From contig NZ_JAPIVQ010000004.1 of the NCBI RefSeq assembly GCF_026239675.1, positions 310,001 through 374,000 of the forward strand: 64,000 bases of DNA. Reading direction: 5' to 3'. A program made the translations under genes and the position numbers. The notes beneath the pieces were generated by a model. The model searched no databases, was not told the DNA's origin, and was given only the letters and a program-made list of their open reading frames with translations. The stretch's first letter is position 1. Each line of letters begins with the position of its first letter. Positions 35,848 to 43,554 of this stretch are shown here, piece by piece. Source of the DNA: Pedobacter sp. PLR. GTDB lineage: Bacteria > Bacteroidota > Bacteroidia > Sphingobacteriales > Sphingobacteriaceae.

Positions 35848-36996
35848 ATGATATTGGATAGAATACATCAGTTTAATTTTCCGACTACGATTCGTTTTGG
35901 TGTTGGTGCGATCAAGGAGTTACCAGGTTATTTAAAAGCCAATGGCTTAAGTCGGCCATTACTGGTGACCGATCCTACGGTAGCTGCCTTGCCTTTTTTT
36001 AGCGCTATAGTTGCAGATCTGGAAGCTCATCATTGCGCTGTAGTGGTTTTCAGTGAGATTCATAAAAATCCGGTGAAGAGTGATGTTTATAAAGGAACGG
36101 AGGTTTGGGACCAGAATTCAAGAGATTGTGTGATCGGAATTGGTGGTGGTGCAGCTTTAGATGTGGCCAGAGCTATCGTTTTACGGGTGAACCATCGGGA
36201 AGATTTATTCAAGTATGATGATTTGATTGGTGGTGATGTGTTTGTAACGAATGAGGTGCCCCATTTTATTACCGTTCCTACGACTTCCGGTACCGGGAGT
36301 GAAGTAGGTAGAAGTGCAATTATTTCTGATGATGAGACGCATCAAAAGAAGATTTTGTTTTCGCCGAAGCTGATGGCTAAAATTGTATTCGCAGACCCTT
36401 TGTTGACGATGGATTTACCGCCACACATTACCGCTGCGACCGGAATGGACGCACTGACTCACAATATGGAAGCTTTCCTCGCCAAAAATTACCATCCTTT
36501 ATGTGATGGAATTGCACTGGAAGGGATTGGCTTGATTAGAGACTCCTTGGTAACTGCCACACTTCAGCCAGATGTGGAGAGTCGCAGTAAAATGTTATTG
36601 GCTTCTATGATGGGTGCCATCGCTTTTCAAAAGGGTTTAGGTGTGGTTCATTCTCTGGCACATCCACTTTCTTCTTTATTAGATACCCATCATGGTTTAG
36701 CGAACGCAGTGAATATTCCCTACGGAATGGCCTTTAATATTGCTGGTTTTGAGGATAGATTTGCCAGGATGGCAAGGGCACTAGGCTTGAAAGAGAAAAC
36801 CGGTGAAGCAGTGGTAAATTACCTTTTTGAACTCAATGCTAAGTTGGGTATTCCCCGTCATTTGAGGGATATTGGGGTTTCAATGGAACATATTGATACC
36901 CTGGCTGATCTCGCTTTTGCAGATTTTGCACACCCAAATAACCCTAAGCCAGTGAGCCGGGAGGATTTTAAAGCCTTGTATTTAAAGGCGCTGTAG
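35848..36996 (+). CDS. Iron-containing alcohol dehydrogenase
   Basis: A 382-residue group III alcohol dehydrogenase. NAD(P)-binding GIGGGAALDVARAI lies near residue 95, PTTSGTGSEVGRSA near 145, and the metal ligands are in GMDALTHNMEAF (Asp/His), HSLAHPL and DTHHGLANA. All four metal-binding residues seem to be present. It should oxidise a primary alcohol to an aldehyde, with the amine group already blocked as a gamma-glutamyl amide if the operon reading is right. It starts 11 bp after the ligase gene. Confidence 0.88.
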   Translation: MILDRIHQFNFPTTIRFGVGAIKELPGYLKANGLSRPLLVTDPTVAALPFFSAIVADLEAHHCAVVVFSEIHKNPVKSDVYKGTEVWDQNSRDCVIGIGGGAALDVARAIVLRVNHREDLFKYDDLIGGDVFVTNEVPHFITVPTTSGTGSEVGRSAIISDDETHQKKILFSPKLMAKIVFADPLLTMDLPPHITAATGMDALTHNMEAFLAKNYHPLCDGIALEGIGLIRDSLVTATLQPDVESRSKMLLASMMGAIAFQKGLGVVHSLAHPLSSLLDTHHGLANAVNIPYGMAFNIAGFEDRFARMARALGLKEKTGEAVVNYLFELNAKLGIPRHLRDIGVSMEHIDTLADLAFADFAHPNNPKPVSREDFKALYLKAL

Positions 36997-37040
36997 GTTT
37001 TATTGTACCAGATTTAGTAATTACAAAAATGATTTGATCC

Positions 37041-37757
37041 ATGCGGAAAAAGATAGGAATTAGCTTTACGGAAGCTGGTTTTCAAAATTATTGGAATTGG
37101 TTTACTGCGGTTGATCTGGGGGAAGATCTGGAATTGCTGGAACTCTCTTTTGAAAAAGGAAACACGGAAGATATTGCGAAATGCGATGGTTTTGTGCTAA
37201 CAGGAGGGATCGATGTGACCCCTGCCATTTCTGGCGGAGCAGAAGATTATCCTTACCGGCCAGCGCAGTTCTCCCCGGAAAGGGATGAATTTGAAAAACA
37301 GATTTATGCCTTTGCAAAAGCAGAACAATTGCCTTTATTGGGCATTTGCAGGGGAATGCAATACATCAATATTCTGGAAGGAGGCGCTGTTTTTGATGAC
37401 ATCGGAGAACCGGAGAATGCAATTCATAAAAAAGGAGCAATAGATAAAGTTCATGAGGTGAAGGTGATTGAAGGCTCTTTATTAGCCGGTATTACCATGG
37501 AGAATAAAGGTATCGTGAACAGTGCGCACCATCAGGCAGTAGACCCGGATCGTCTCGCTGAAAACTTAATGATCAATGCCTATTCGGTTTCAGGAAATGG
37601 CATGGTGGAAGGCTTAGAGTATAAGGATAAAAAGAACCATGGCTTTATGCTTGGGGTACAATGGCATCCGGAAAGAATGGAGGAAAAGGAAATCCAGCCT
37701 TTCTCTCAAAAGATCAAAGAACAATTTATTCAGGAAATAAGAACCCATCGAAAATGA
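37041..37757 (+). CDS. Gamma-glutamyl-amide hydrolase, class I GATase (PuuD-like)
   Basis: A 238-residue class I glutamine amidotransferase-like enzyme of peptidase family C26. The nucleophile elbow is PLLGICRGMQYIN (Cys near residue 101) and the catalytic His-Glu are in VQWHPERM near the C-terminus; FVLTGGIDVTP forms the oxyanion part. Family members (PuuD, IpuF-like) cleave gamma-glutamyl amides. Here it would free the oxidised amine, for example glycine from gamma-glutamyl-glycine, and regenerate glutamate. Its stop overlaps the aldehyde dehydrogenase ATG in an ATGA. Confidence 0.88.
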   Translation: MRKKIGISFTEAGFQNYWNWFTAVDLGEDLELLELSFEKGNTEDIAKCDGFVLTGGIDVTPAISGGAEDYPYRPAQFSPERDEFEKQIYAFAKAEQLPLLGICRGMQYINILEGGAVFDDIGEPENAIHKKGAIDKVHEVKVIEGSLLAGITMENKGIVNSAHHQAVDPDRLAENLMINAYSVSGNGMVEGLEYKDKKNHGFMLGVQWHPERMEEKEIQPFSQKIKEQFIQEIRTHRK

Positions 37758-39118
37758 ACATTATAAATCCAGCTACTGAAGAAATCATTAAGACAGTTCA
37801 GGAAGACAGCCTTGCTTTATTGCATGAAAAATATGCGGTTCTCCGTCAGGCACAAAAAGAATGGGCAAAGAAAAGTTTAGCGGAACGATTGAGTGTTGTA
37901 CAGCGCTTTTTTGACCTGTTAGGGGTAGAAACAGAAGGTTTGGCTGCGGTATTGACTGCTGAAGTGGGGAAACCAATACAGCAGTCGCGGAATGAAATTA
38001 AGGGGGCAAGAACGCGGATTTCCTGGATGATAAATAATGCGGAACGTTATTTATCTGAAGAATTGGTAACGGATACAGCAGCGCTTCAGGAGAAGATTTC
38101 TTACGAGCCTTTAGGTGTGATTTGTAATATTTCTGCCTGGAATTATCCTTATCTGGTAGGCGTAAATGTGTTTGTTCCGGCACTGATTGCCGGAAATGCT
38201 GTGCTGTATAAACCTTCTGAATATGCAACGATAACAGGACTTGAAATTGAAAGGTTATGGGAAAAGTCGGGATTACCCGATGGCATTTTTAAGGTCGCTA
38301 TTGGTGGGAAGGAAACAGGGGAGGCTTTGCTGGATCTTGATTTCGATGGTTACTTTTTTACAGGTTCCTACCGCACCGGAAAATATATTTATGAAAGGGT
38401 AGCTAAGAAAATGGTGCCTTGTCAGCTCGAATTAGGAGGGAAGGATCCGTTATATGTGGCAAATGATGTGCCTGATGTGGCTGCGGTAGCCATAGGGACG
38501 GCGGATGGTGCGTTTTATAATAATGGTCAGAGTTGTTGTGCTGTGGAGCGTATTTATGTTCATGAAGATGTTTATCAAGCTTATGAAACTGCATTTTTGA
38601 AAGAAGTAGAATCCTGGAAAATAGGTTTGCCAACAGAAGAAGTCGTTTACATTGCTGCGTTAACGAGGAAGGAGCAGCTGGATGTGTTAGAGGATCAGGT
38701 ACAGGATGCGTTGTCAAAAGGAGCGATACTGTTGTGCGGAGGGAAAAGAAGGCCGGGGAAGGGCTATTATTTCGAACCAACGGTATTGATCGGGGTAACC
38801 AATGAGATGAAAGTGATGCGGGAAGAAAGTTTCGGTCCGATCATAGGTATCATGAAGGTGAAAGATGATCAGGAAGCGATTGCGCTAATGAAAGACAGTG
38901 ATTATGGTCTGACTGCCGCGGTATATTCTGCTGATGGGGATCGCGCTCAGCGGATTCTTGGCGATATTGATGCCGGTTCCGGATATTGGAATTGTTGTGA
39001 CCGGGTAAGTGCAGGTTTGCCCTGGAGTGGCAGGAAACATTCCGGTTTTGGCGCTACGCTTTCTCATCAGGGATTACGCGCTTTTGTGAAGCCGAAAGCC
39101 TGGCATCTGAGGAAATAA
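37754..39118 (+). CDS. NAD(P)-dependent aldehyde dehydrogenase
   Basis: A 454-residue ALDH superfamily enzyme. SAWNYPYLVGVNVFVPALIA holds the catalytic Asn, LELGGKDPLYV the general-base Glu, and NNGQSCCAVERIYV the catalytic Cys followed by a second Cys; the PSEYATITGL segment lies in the cofactor site. The frame is open to 37661, but the true start is ATG 37754 (MNIINPATEEI), overlapping the stop of the hydrolase gene by 4 bp. It would oxidise gamma-glutamyl-aminoaldehyde to the acid, completing alcohol-to-acid conversion begun by the iron alcohol dehydrogenase. It is the last gene of the operon. Confidence 0.9.
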   Translation: MNIINPATEEIIKTVQEDSLALLHEKYAVLRQAQKEWAKKSLAERLSVVQRFFDLLGVETEGLAAVLTAEVGKPIQQSRNEIKGARTRISWMINNAERYLSEELVTDTAALQEKISYEPLGVICNISAWNYPYLVGVNVFVPALIAGNAVLYKPSEYATITGLEIERLWEKSGLPDGIFKVAIGGKETGEALLDLDFDGYFFTGSYRTGKYIYERVAKKMVPCQLELGGKDPLYVANDVPDVAAVAIGTADGAFYNNGQSCCAVERIYVHEDVYQAYETAFLKEVESWKIGLPTEEVVYIAALTRKEQLDVLEDQVQDALSKGAILLCGGKRRPGKGYYFEPTVLIGVTNEMKVMREESFGPIIGIMKVKDDQEAIALMKDSDYGLTAAVYSADGDRAQRILGDIDAGSGYWNCCDRVSAGLPWSGRKHSGFGATLSHQGLRAFVKPKAWHLRK

Positions 39119-39147
39119 GTTGCCTCCGGTATTTTGAAGGCAACTTA
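39116..39147 (+). terminator. Probable terminator of the amine catabolism operon
   Basis: TAAGTTGCCT (39116-39125, containing the aldehyde dehydrogenase stop codon) pairs perfectly with AGGCAACTTA (39138-39147), loop 12 nt. The following sequence is only moderately T-rich. Confidence 0.5.
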
Positions 39148-39218
39148 ACGTAATTATTTATCTTCTCTGGTAGCCTTGCTTTTTGTGTAGTTTTTCATGC
39201 TGATCCAGGCAGATATGC

Positions 39219-40256
39219 TTAAAGTTTAGCCCTGGTTTCTTTTCTGATGACCGGGGCAATCTGAGTGCCCAGTAATTCAATGGTTTTCAATACCTGTTTG
39301 TGCGAAATAGATCCGGTTACAAGTTGCGCCAGGAATCTCGTGTTTTTGAAAAGTTCATACTGATGCATGATTTTATCAATCGCCTGTTGTGGACTTCCTA
39401 CCACCAATGGCCCATCAGTACGCAGATAATCGAATTGATGTCTGCTCATCGGCGACCATCCTCTGTCTTTACCTACGCGGTTCATCAATTGCTCATAAGA
39501 TGGGTAAAACTCATCGGCAGCCTGTTGTGCGTTTTCTGCTACGTAAAACTGCGAACTAATCGCCAGTTGAAGTTTAGCGGGATCATGTCCGGCTTCCTTC
39601 GCTGATTTACGGTAGAGGTTGATAAATGGTACGAATTGCTCTGGTGGGCTACCCAGGATGGCTACTGCCATAGGAAGGTTCATTTTTCCTGCCCGCTGTG
39701 CCGATGCCGGTGTGCCACCTACGCCGATCCATACCGGTATTGAAGGTTGGATGGGACGTGGATATACGCCTCTGTTTACAATAGAACTGCGGTGCTTTCC
39801 TTTCCAGGTCACGATTTCTTCCTCATTTAGCTGAAGTAATAAGGCTAGCTTTTCCGTGAAAAGTTCATCGTAATCATTCAGGTTATAACCGAATAAGGGG
39901 AATGATTCTGTAAATGATCCTCTACCCGCAATAATTTCAGCCCTTCCGTTGGAGATTAAATCTACGGTAGTAAAGTTCTGAAAAGTCCGTACGGGATCTG
40001 CCGAACTCAATACGGTTACGGAGCTTGATAATTTTATGTTTTTAGTGATGGCCGCTGCCGCAGCCATCATAATCTCAGGAGCAGAAATGACAAAATCGGA
40101 ACGATGATGCTCTCCGAATGCAAAAACGTCGAGACCGACTTCGTCTGCAAGCTTTACTTCTTCTAATAATTCCTGAACCCTTTTATGCGCGTTAACTGCT
40201 TTTCCTGCTACGCGATCAGGTTGTAATTCTCCAAATGTACTGATCCCAATTTCCAT
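39219..40256 (-). CDS. LLM-class flavin-dependent oxidoreductase
   Basis: A 345-residue luciferase-like TIM barrel. It starts MEIGISTFGELQPD, has DVFAFGEHHRSDFVIS near residue 45 and SNGRAEIIAGRGSFTESFPLFG near 105, typical of the alkane monooxygenase-like LLM group, and GGTPASAQRAG near 180. Such proteins use FMNH2 or F420 supplied by a reductase; here FMN is expected. The substrate is unknown. It is a single gene, convergent with the amine operon, in no obvious functional cluster. Confidence 0.85.
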   Translation of the reverse strand: MEIGISTFGELQPDRVAGKAVNAHKRVQELLEEVKLADEVGLDVFAFGEHHRSDFVISAPEIMMAAAAAITKNIKLSSSVTVLSSADPVRTFQNFTTVDLISNGRAEIIAGRGSFTESFPLFGYNLNDYDELFTEKLALLLQLNEEEIVTWKGKHRSSIVNRGVYPRPIQPSIPVWIGVGGTPASAQRAGKMNLPMAVAILGSPPEQFVPFINLYRKSAKEAGHDPAKLQLAISSQFYVAENAQQAADEFYPSYEQLMNRVGKDRGWSPMSRHQFDYLRTDGPLVVGSPQQAIDKIMHQYELFKNTRFLAQLVTGSISHKQVLKTIELLGTQIAPVIRKETRAKL

Positions 40257-40409
40257 GTGTCAATTTTAATGTGCTTTGCTTTTATGATTTTAATGCAGCT
40301 TGCTATTCGGTTTTTAATGCTGGCGTTGTATTTTATTGGTACTGATTTCTCCTACCCTAAGTGATAACCAAGAGGCCTGTTTTTAGTTTTAATTTATACC
40401 CTGATTTTA

Positions 40410-41375
40410 TTATTTGAATTCATTTTCAACACTGGTTCTCAAATCATAAAGTAGCCATTGTTGCTGGTTAATGGTTGCTTTCTCAGCTACCAATAGCTTG
40501 AGGAAGTCCTTAACACCAATCGGTTCATTACCGTTGCCATGAATAAGCACAATACTTCCTGCGTGGCTCTGCTGTCCTTTTGCAAGCCAGGCATCGCTTC
40601 CAATTGGAATAATACCATAGCTGGTCACTTTGTCTACTAACTTTTGATCCGATACCAAACCTGGAAACCTAAAGAATACCGAAGGTAGTAATCCCCTTTC
40701 GATCATGGCCTGTTCCATCCCTAATATTTCAAAATTAAGGTCAGTTCCCGGTTCCATCAGAAAGTTGAGCGCTAACGGAGCTTTTGGATCATAATGATGG
40801 TTATAGGTATGGTTAGTCCAGGTGATACTTAAATCTCCCGACTTTTCAAGTCCCTGTAACCAGGTGATGTCGGCGCTATGGCTTAGCATAAACTTTCCGG
40901 TGAGGGATAAGGCCACAGGAACAGGGCGCTCTTGTTTTTGAAATGCAGCGATCAATGAACTGAAAATACTTCTGTCCAATGGTTTATGGGAAGGGCATAA
41001 ATCTATGGTAAGCGTAATCCCTTTTTCCTTTGGAAAGCCATGTGTAATTCCTGCATCCTGAAGGTTTAGTGATTGTTGTTGCGCCGTTTTAATGGCCTTA
41101 TAATAGGGTGTTTTTTTGAGGTATGTTTCAAATTCTGGAAATGTAACCGGCCTTACTGAAATCTGTTTACTGCTTATTATTTGCGTTTCCAGGGTCTGTG
41201 GATTCACAATGAGGTAGGAGTGCTGACCTGATTCTTCAAATTGTCGTAAGACAAGTATCTTTTTTCCGCCGTAACTGCCGGTTGCAAAGTAAGTTTTGTA
41301 CTGTTTTATTTCTTTTTGAGCCAGAGAAATAAGGCTACAGAACAAGAGTATCAGCGTGACGTATAATTTTATCAT
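40410..41375 (-). CDS. Secreted polysaccharide-deacetylase-like protein, altered metal site
   Basis: A 321-residue protein with a signal peptide (ILLFCSLISLAQ-K, cleavage near 19). A ~110-residue N-terminal part of unknown fold precedes a NodB-type domain. Motif 1 is LTIDLCPSH where active deacetylases have T-F-D-D-G-P: the first Asp (base) remains and the second (metal ligand) is Leu. Motif 2 is intact, HTYNH (the H-x3-H metal site), and FFRFPGLVSD resembles motif 3. It may be a modified enzyme or use its metal differently. It stands alone between the LLM gene and the small genes at 41.5 kb. Confidence 0.7.
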   Translation of the reverse strand: MIKLYVTLILLFCSLISLAQKEIKQYKTYFATGSYGGKKILVLRQFEESGQHSYLIVNPQTLETQIISSKQISVRPVTFPEFETYLKKTPYYKAIKTAQQQSLNLQDAGITHGFPKEKGITLTIDLCPSHKPLDRSIFSSLIAAFQKQERPVPVALSLTGKFMLSHSADITWLQGLEKSGDLSITWTNHTYNHHYDPKAPLALNFLMEPGTDLNFEILGMEQAMIERGLLPSVFFRFPGLVSDQKLVDKVTSYGIIPIGSDAWLAKGQQSHAGSIVLIHGNGNEPIGVKDFLKLLVAEKATINQQQWLLYDLRTSVENEFK

Positions 41376-41490
41376 CTGTTGATGGTATAGAATTATGATT
41401 AAGATAGCGATATTTGCCAGATATCAGGCTTAGCTATGGGAATTTTAACGCCTGTTTTACCAGAACCATTGTCAAACAAAAGAACACATC

Positions 41491-41679
41491 ATGACGGAAA
41501 TTGAATTTTTAGATTATTGCAAAGCCCAGGTTAGCGGGGAACTTAAAGAAGAAGATATTGTATTAATGCTGACTGCCTGGGGGAAAATTAAATATTCTAT
41601 CGGATACAATCAGGCATTGAAAGATAGTGATACTGAGCTGGATAGTTCAGTGAATGATGTTAATCAGGAAGAAGAGTAA
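41491..41679 (+). CDS. Small acidic hypothetical protein
   Basis: 62 residues, starting MTEIEFLDYCKAQVSGEL and ending in an acidic tail (SSVNDVNQEEE). It is predicted mostly helical, soluble, with one Cys. No ribosome binding site is visible, which is usual in this phylum. It is followed after 20 bp by the zinc-ribbon gene. No family recognised. Confidence 0.5.
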   Translation: MTEIEFLDYCKAQVSGELKEEDIVLMLTAWGKIKYSIGYNQALKDSDTELDSSVNDVNQEEE

Positions 41680-41699
41680 ATTCTTAGCATTTCGTAATT

Positions 41700-41978
41700 A
41701 TGATTTTACATCAATCTCTTTTAATTATTGGCACTATTTCTATTGTGAAATTAGTGCTTTATCCAGGTTTAGTGATTGTTATGGTCATTTTCTTCAGGAA
41801 AGCTAATCAGGACAAATCAAAGTTTGGGATAAACCTCAAAAGAGTTTATTGCCCTGTATGTAAAACGAAACAGTCAATAATCAGGATACCTAAGAACAAG
41901 ATGCAAATGCTTTATGGTGGAACTACTTGTCCGAAATGCCAGACTAACCTTGACAAGTATGGGGATATCATATTGTAA
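41700..41978 (+). CDS. Small membrane protein with a zinc-ribbon
   Basis: 92 residues: one hydrophobic helix at ~5-30 (LLIIGTISIVKLVLYPGLVI and on) followed by a soluble tail with two CxxC pairs, YCPVCKTKQS (residues ~51-60) and TTCPKCQTNL (~75-84). The 20-residue spacing fits a zinc-ribbon facing the cytoplasm. No enzymatic function is visible. It lies upstream of the HMA-AraC cluster but lacks the shared promoter motif, so it may not belong to it. Confidence 0.55.
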   Translation: MILHQSLLIIGTISIVKLVLYPGLVIVMVIFFRKANQDKSKFGINLKRVYCPVCKTKQSIIRIPKNKMQMLYGGTTCPKCQTNLDKYGDIIL

Positions 41979-42049
41979 TTCGTACAGTTATTTCCTGTTT
42001 TAACTTTCCAGGGTGTCTGAAGATTAACCGGATTTTCAGGCTGAAATTA

Positions 42050-42105
42050 TATAAGTTTTTTCAGAAATTATGTAGTTTTTGCCCCTTATAAGTAAGCTAT
42101 GTTTG
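42050..42105 (+). promoter_or_regulatory. HMA-AraC-type promoter, site 1 (regulator 1)
   Basis: Half-site TATAA at 42050-42054 and the variant TGTAG at 42071-42075, exactly 21 bp apart, then a perfect -7 box TATGTTTG at 42098-42105. The most divergent of the five sites, yet its geometry is the same. The box ends 6 bp before the ATG of the first regulator. Confidence 0.6.
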
Positions 42106-42111
42106 CTTTAA

Positions 42112-42675
42112 ATGAAGGTGTCAATCAAGAATATGGTATGTTGCAGGTGCATCACAGTTGTCAGACAGGGCTTTGAAAAGATGCATGTAACACCCGTCCG
42201 GGTGCTGATGGGGGAAGTTGAATTAGCAGAGGATCTCTCTATCATACAGCTTTGTTATTTAAAGAATTGGTTGTCAGAAATGGGGTTTGAGTTATTAGAC
42301 GACCGTAAAATGGTGCTGGTAGAAAGAGTCAAGAATCTCATTATTGAAATTATTCATGGGGCTGATCGAGTTAATCTAACCATTAAATTATCCTACCTGA
42401 TTCAGCAAAAGATCCGCATAGATTATAATTACATCAGCTCACTTTTTTCCAATATTGAAGGCATCACTATTGAGCAATATATCATTCTGCAGCGTATAGA
42501 AAGAGCCAAAGAATTTTTAGAATACAATGAACTTACGTTAAGTGAGATTGCTCATAAATTAGGTTATAGTAGTGTCCAGTATCTTTCTACTCAGTTCAAA
42601 AAAGCCACGGGTTTTACCCCTTCTCATTTTAAAAAGATAAAAGAAAATACGCGCAAGTCATTAGACAAGTTGTAA
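42112..42675 (+). CDS. HMA-AraC fusion regulator 1
   Basis: 187 residues. Residues 1-65 look like a heavy-metal-associated (HMA) module: SIKNMVCCRCITVVRQGFEK carries the M-x-C-x-x-C metal motif (plus an extra Cys), followed by the MGEVELAED strand and a helix ending LSEMGFELL, in place of the HMA 'GY' end. Residues ~95-180 are an AraC-type double helix-turn-helix: YNYISSLFSNIEGITIEQYI and TLSEIAHKLGYSSVQYLSTQ. It lacks the usual cupin sensor, so metal binding is the likely signal. It is a clear paralogue of the next gene, 76 bp downstream. Its own promoter carries the shared half-sites, so autoregulation is likely. Confidence 0.75.
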   Translation: MKVSIKNMVCCRCITVVRQGFEKMHVTPVRVLMGEVELAEDLSIIQLCYLKNWLSEMGFELLDDRKMVLVERVKNLIIEIIHGADRVNLTIKLSYLIQQKIRIDYNYISSLFSNIEGITIEQYIILQRIERAKEFLEYNELTLSEIAHKLGYSSVQYLSTQFKKATGFTPSHFKKIKENTRKSLDKL

Positions 42676-42679
42676 ATTC

Positions 42680-42734
42680 TATAAACTATTCCCTAAATAG
42701 TGTAACCTCAATTTTATCCTGTGTTTTATTTTTG
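42680..42734 (+). promoter_or_regulatory. HMA-AraC-type promoter, site 2 (regulator 2)
   Basis: TATAA at 42680-42684 and TGTAA at 42701-42705 (21 bp apart), then TATTTTTG at 42727-42734. Predicted transcription start about 10 nt before ATG 42752. No TTTG at the -33 position. Confidence 0.7.
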
Positions 42735-42751
42735 AGTATAAATTTTTTGTT

Positions 42752-43339
42752 ATGAAAAAGAACAATAAGTTATTCATTAAAGGGATGGTTTGTAACCGCT
42801 GCATTACCGTGTTAAGCGATGAACTATTCAAACTCGGTTTAGATGTTTCGAGTATAAATTTGGGCGAGGTCATCTTAAAAGAGAATAACAAAACTCCTGT
42901 TGATGAAGAAACCGTAAAAGCGGTTTTACAAAAGCATGGATTTGAGCTGCTGACTGATAAGAATGAGCAATTGATCAGCCATATTAAACATGCTGTCGAA
43001 CTTGGTATCAACGAACAATCTGAAACCGGAGACCCGGTAAGATTTTCAAAGCTGATTAGTGATGAATTACAAAGAGACTATGATTCCCTGAGCGCCATAT
43101 TTTCCATTGCCCAGGGTAATACACTGGAAAAGTATATTATACAAAAGAGAATTGAGGAAGTAAAGGCACTTTTAGTGTATACCGATAAGTCTTTAACCGA
43201 TATCGCTCATACCCTTGGCTATAGCAGTGTGGCTTATCTGTCGAGGCAATTAAAGAAAAATACGGGATTCGATTTTGCACATTACAAAAGAATCAGGCGA
43301 GACAAACTTGCCATTATGAAGAAAAGTAAGCGCGAATAA
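42752..43339 (+). CDS. HMA-AraC fusion regulator 2
   Basis: 195 residues with the same layout as regulator 1. The N-terminal HMA-like module has LFIKGMVCNRCITVLSDELF, with M-x-C-x-x-C at the canonical place, then the strand VSSINLGEVILKE and a helix ending LQKHGFELL. The AraC-type DNA-binding part spans ~105-190: YDSLSAIFSIAQGNTLEKYI and SLTDIAHTLGYSSVAYLSRQ, followed by a basic tail (KRIRRDK...KKSKRE). Matching segments (GFELL, IAH-LGYSSV-YLS) show a tandem duplication. Followed by a strong terminator, so it forms its own unit under site 2. Confidence 0.78.
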   Translation: MKKNNKLFIKGMVCNRCITVLSDELFKLGLDVSSINLGEVILKENNKTPVDEETVKAVLQKHGFELLTDKNEQLISHIKHAVELGINEQSETGDPVRFSKLISDELQRDYDSLSAIFSIAQGNTLEKYIIQKRIEEVKALLVYTDKSLTDIAHTLGYSSVAYLSRQLKKNTGFDFAHYKRIRRDKLAIMKKSKRE

Positions 43340-43400
43340 TCTTAATAAGATGAAGCTTGAAAGGAAGCACTCAATCAGATAAAAAACATAAAAAAACTCT

Positions 43401-43432
43401 AATGCCCGGCCTTTAGCCGGGCATTTTTTTTT
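43401..43432 (+). terminator. Strong intrinsic terminator after regulator 2
   Basis: Perfect 10-bp stem AATGCCCGGC (43401-43410) / GCCGGGCATT (43416-43425), 5-nt loop, then an uninterrupted T-run to 43432. It separates the regulator from the efflux operon, which has its own promoter just downstream. Confidence 0.92.
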
Positions 43433-43453
43433 AAAATATTCCTCCAGAAATTC

Positions 43454-43509
43454 TATAACACTTAGCCGCAATAGTATAAAGCTGAGGGTAGGCTATGCCC
43501 CTAGATTTG
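43454..43509 (+). promoter_or_regulatory. HMA-AraC-type promoter, site 3 (RND efflux operon)
   Basis: TATAA at 43454-43458 and TATAA at 43475-43479, 21 bp apart, with AAATTC and CAATAG before them; then TAGATTTG at 43502-43509. The predicted start near 43515 gives a ~40-nt leader. The -33 position reads AAAG, not TTTG. Confidence 0.72.
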
Positions 43510-43554
43510 TACCCATTAAAATAACTATTTGTTCCACCATTTATTAATCCTATC

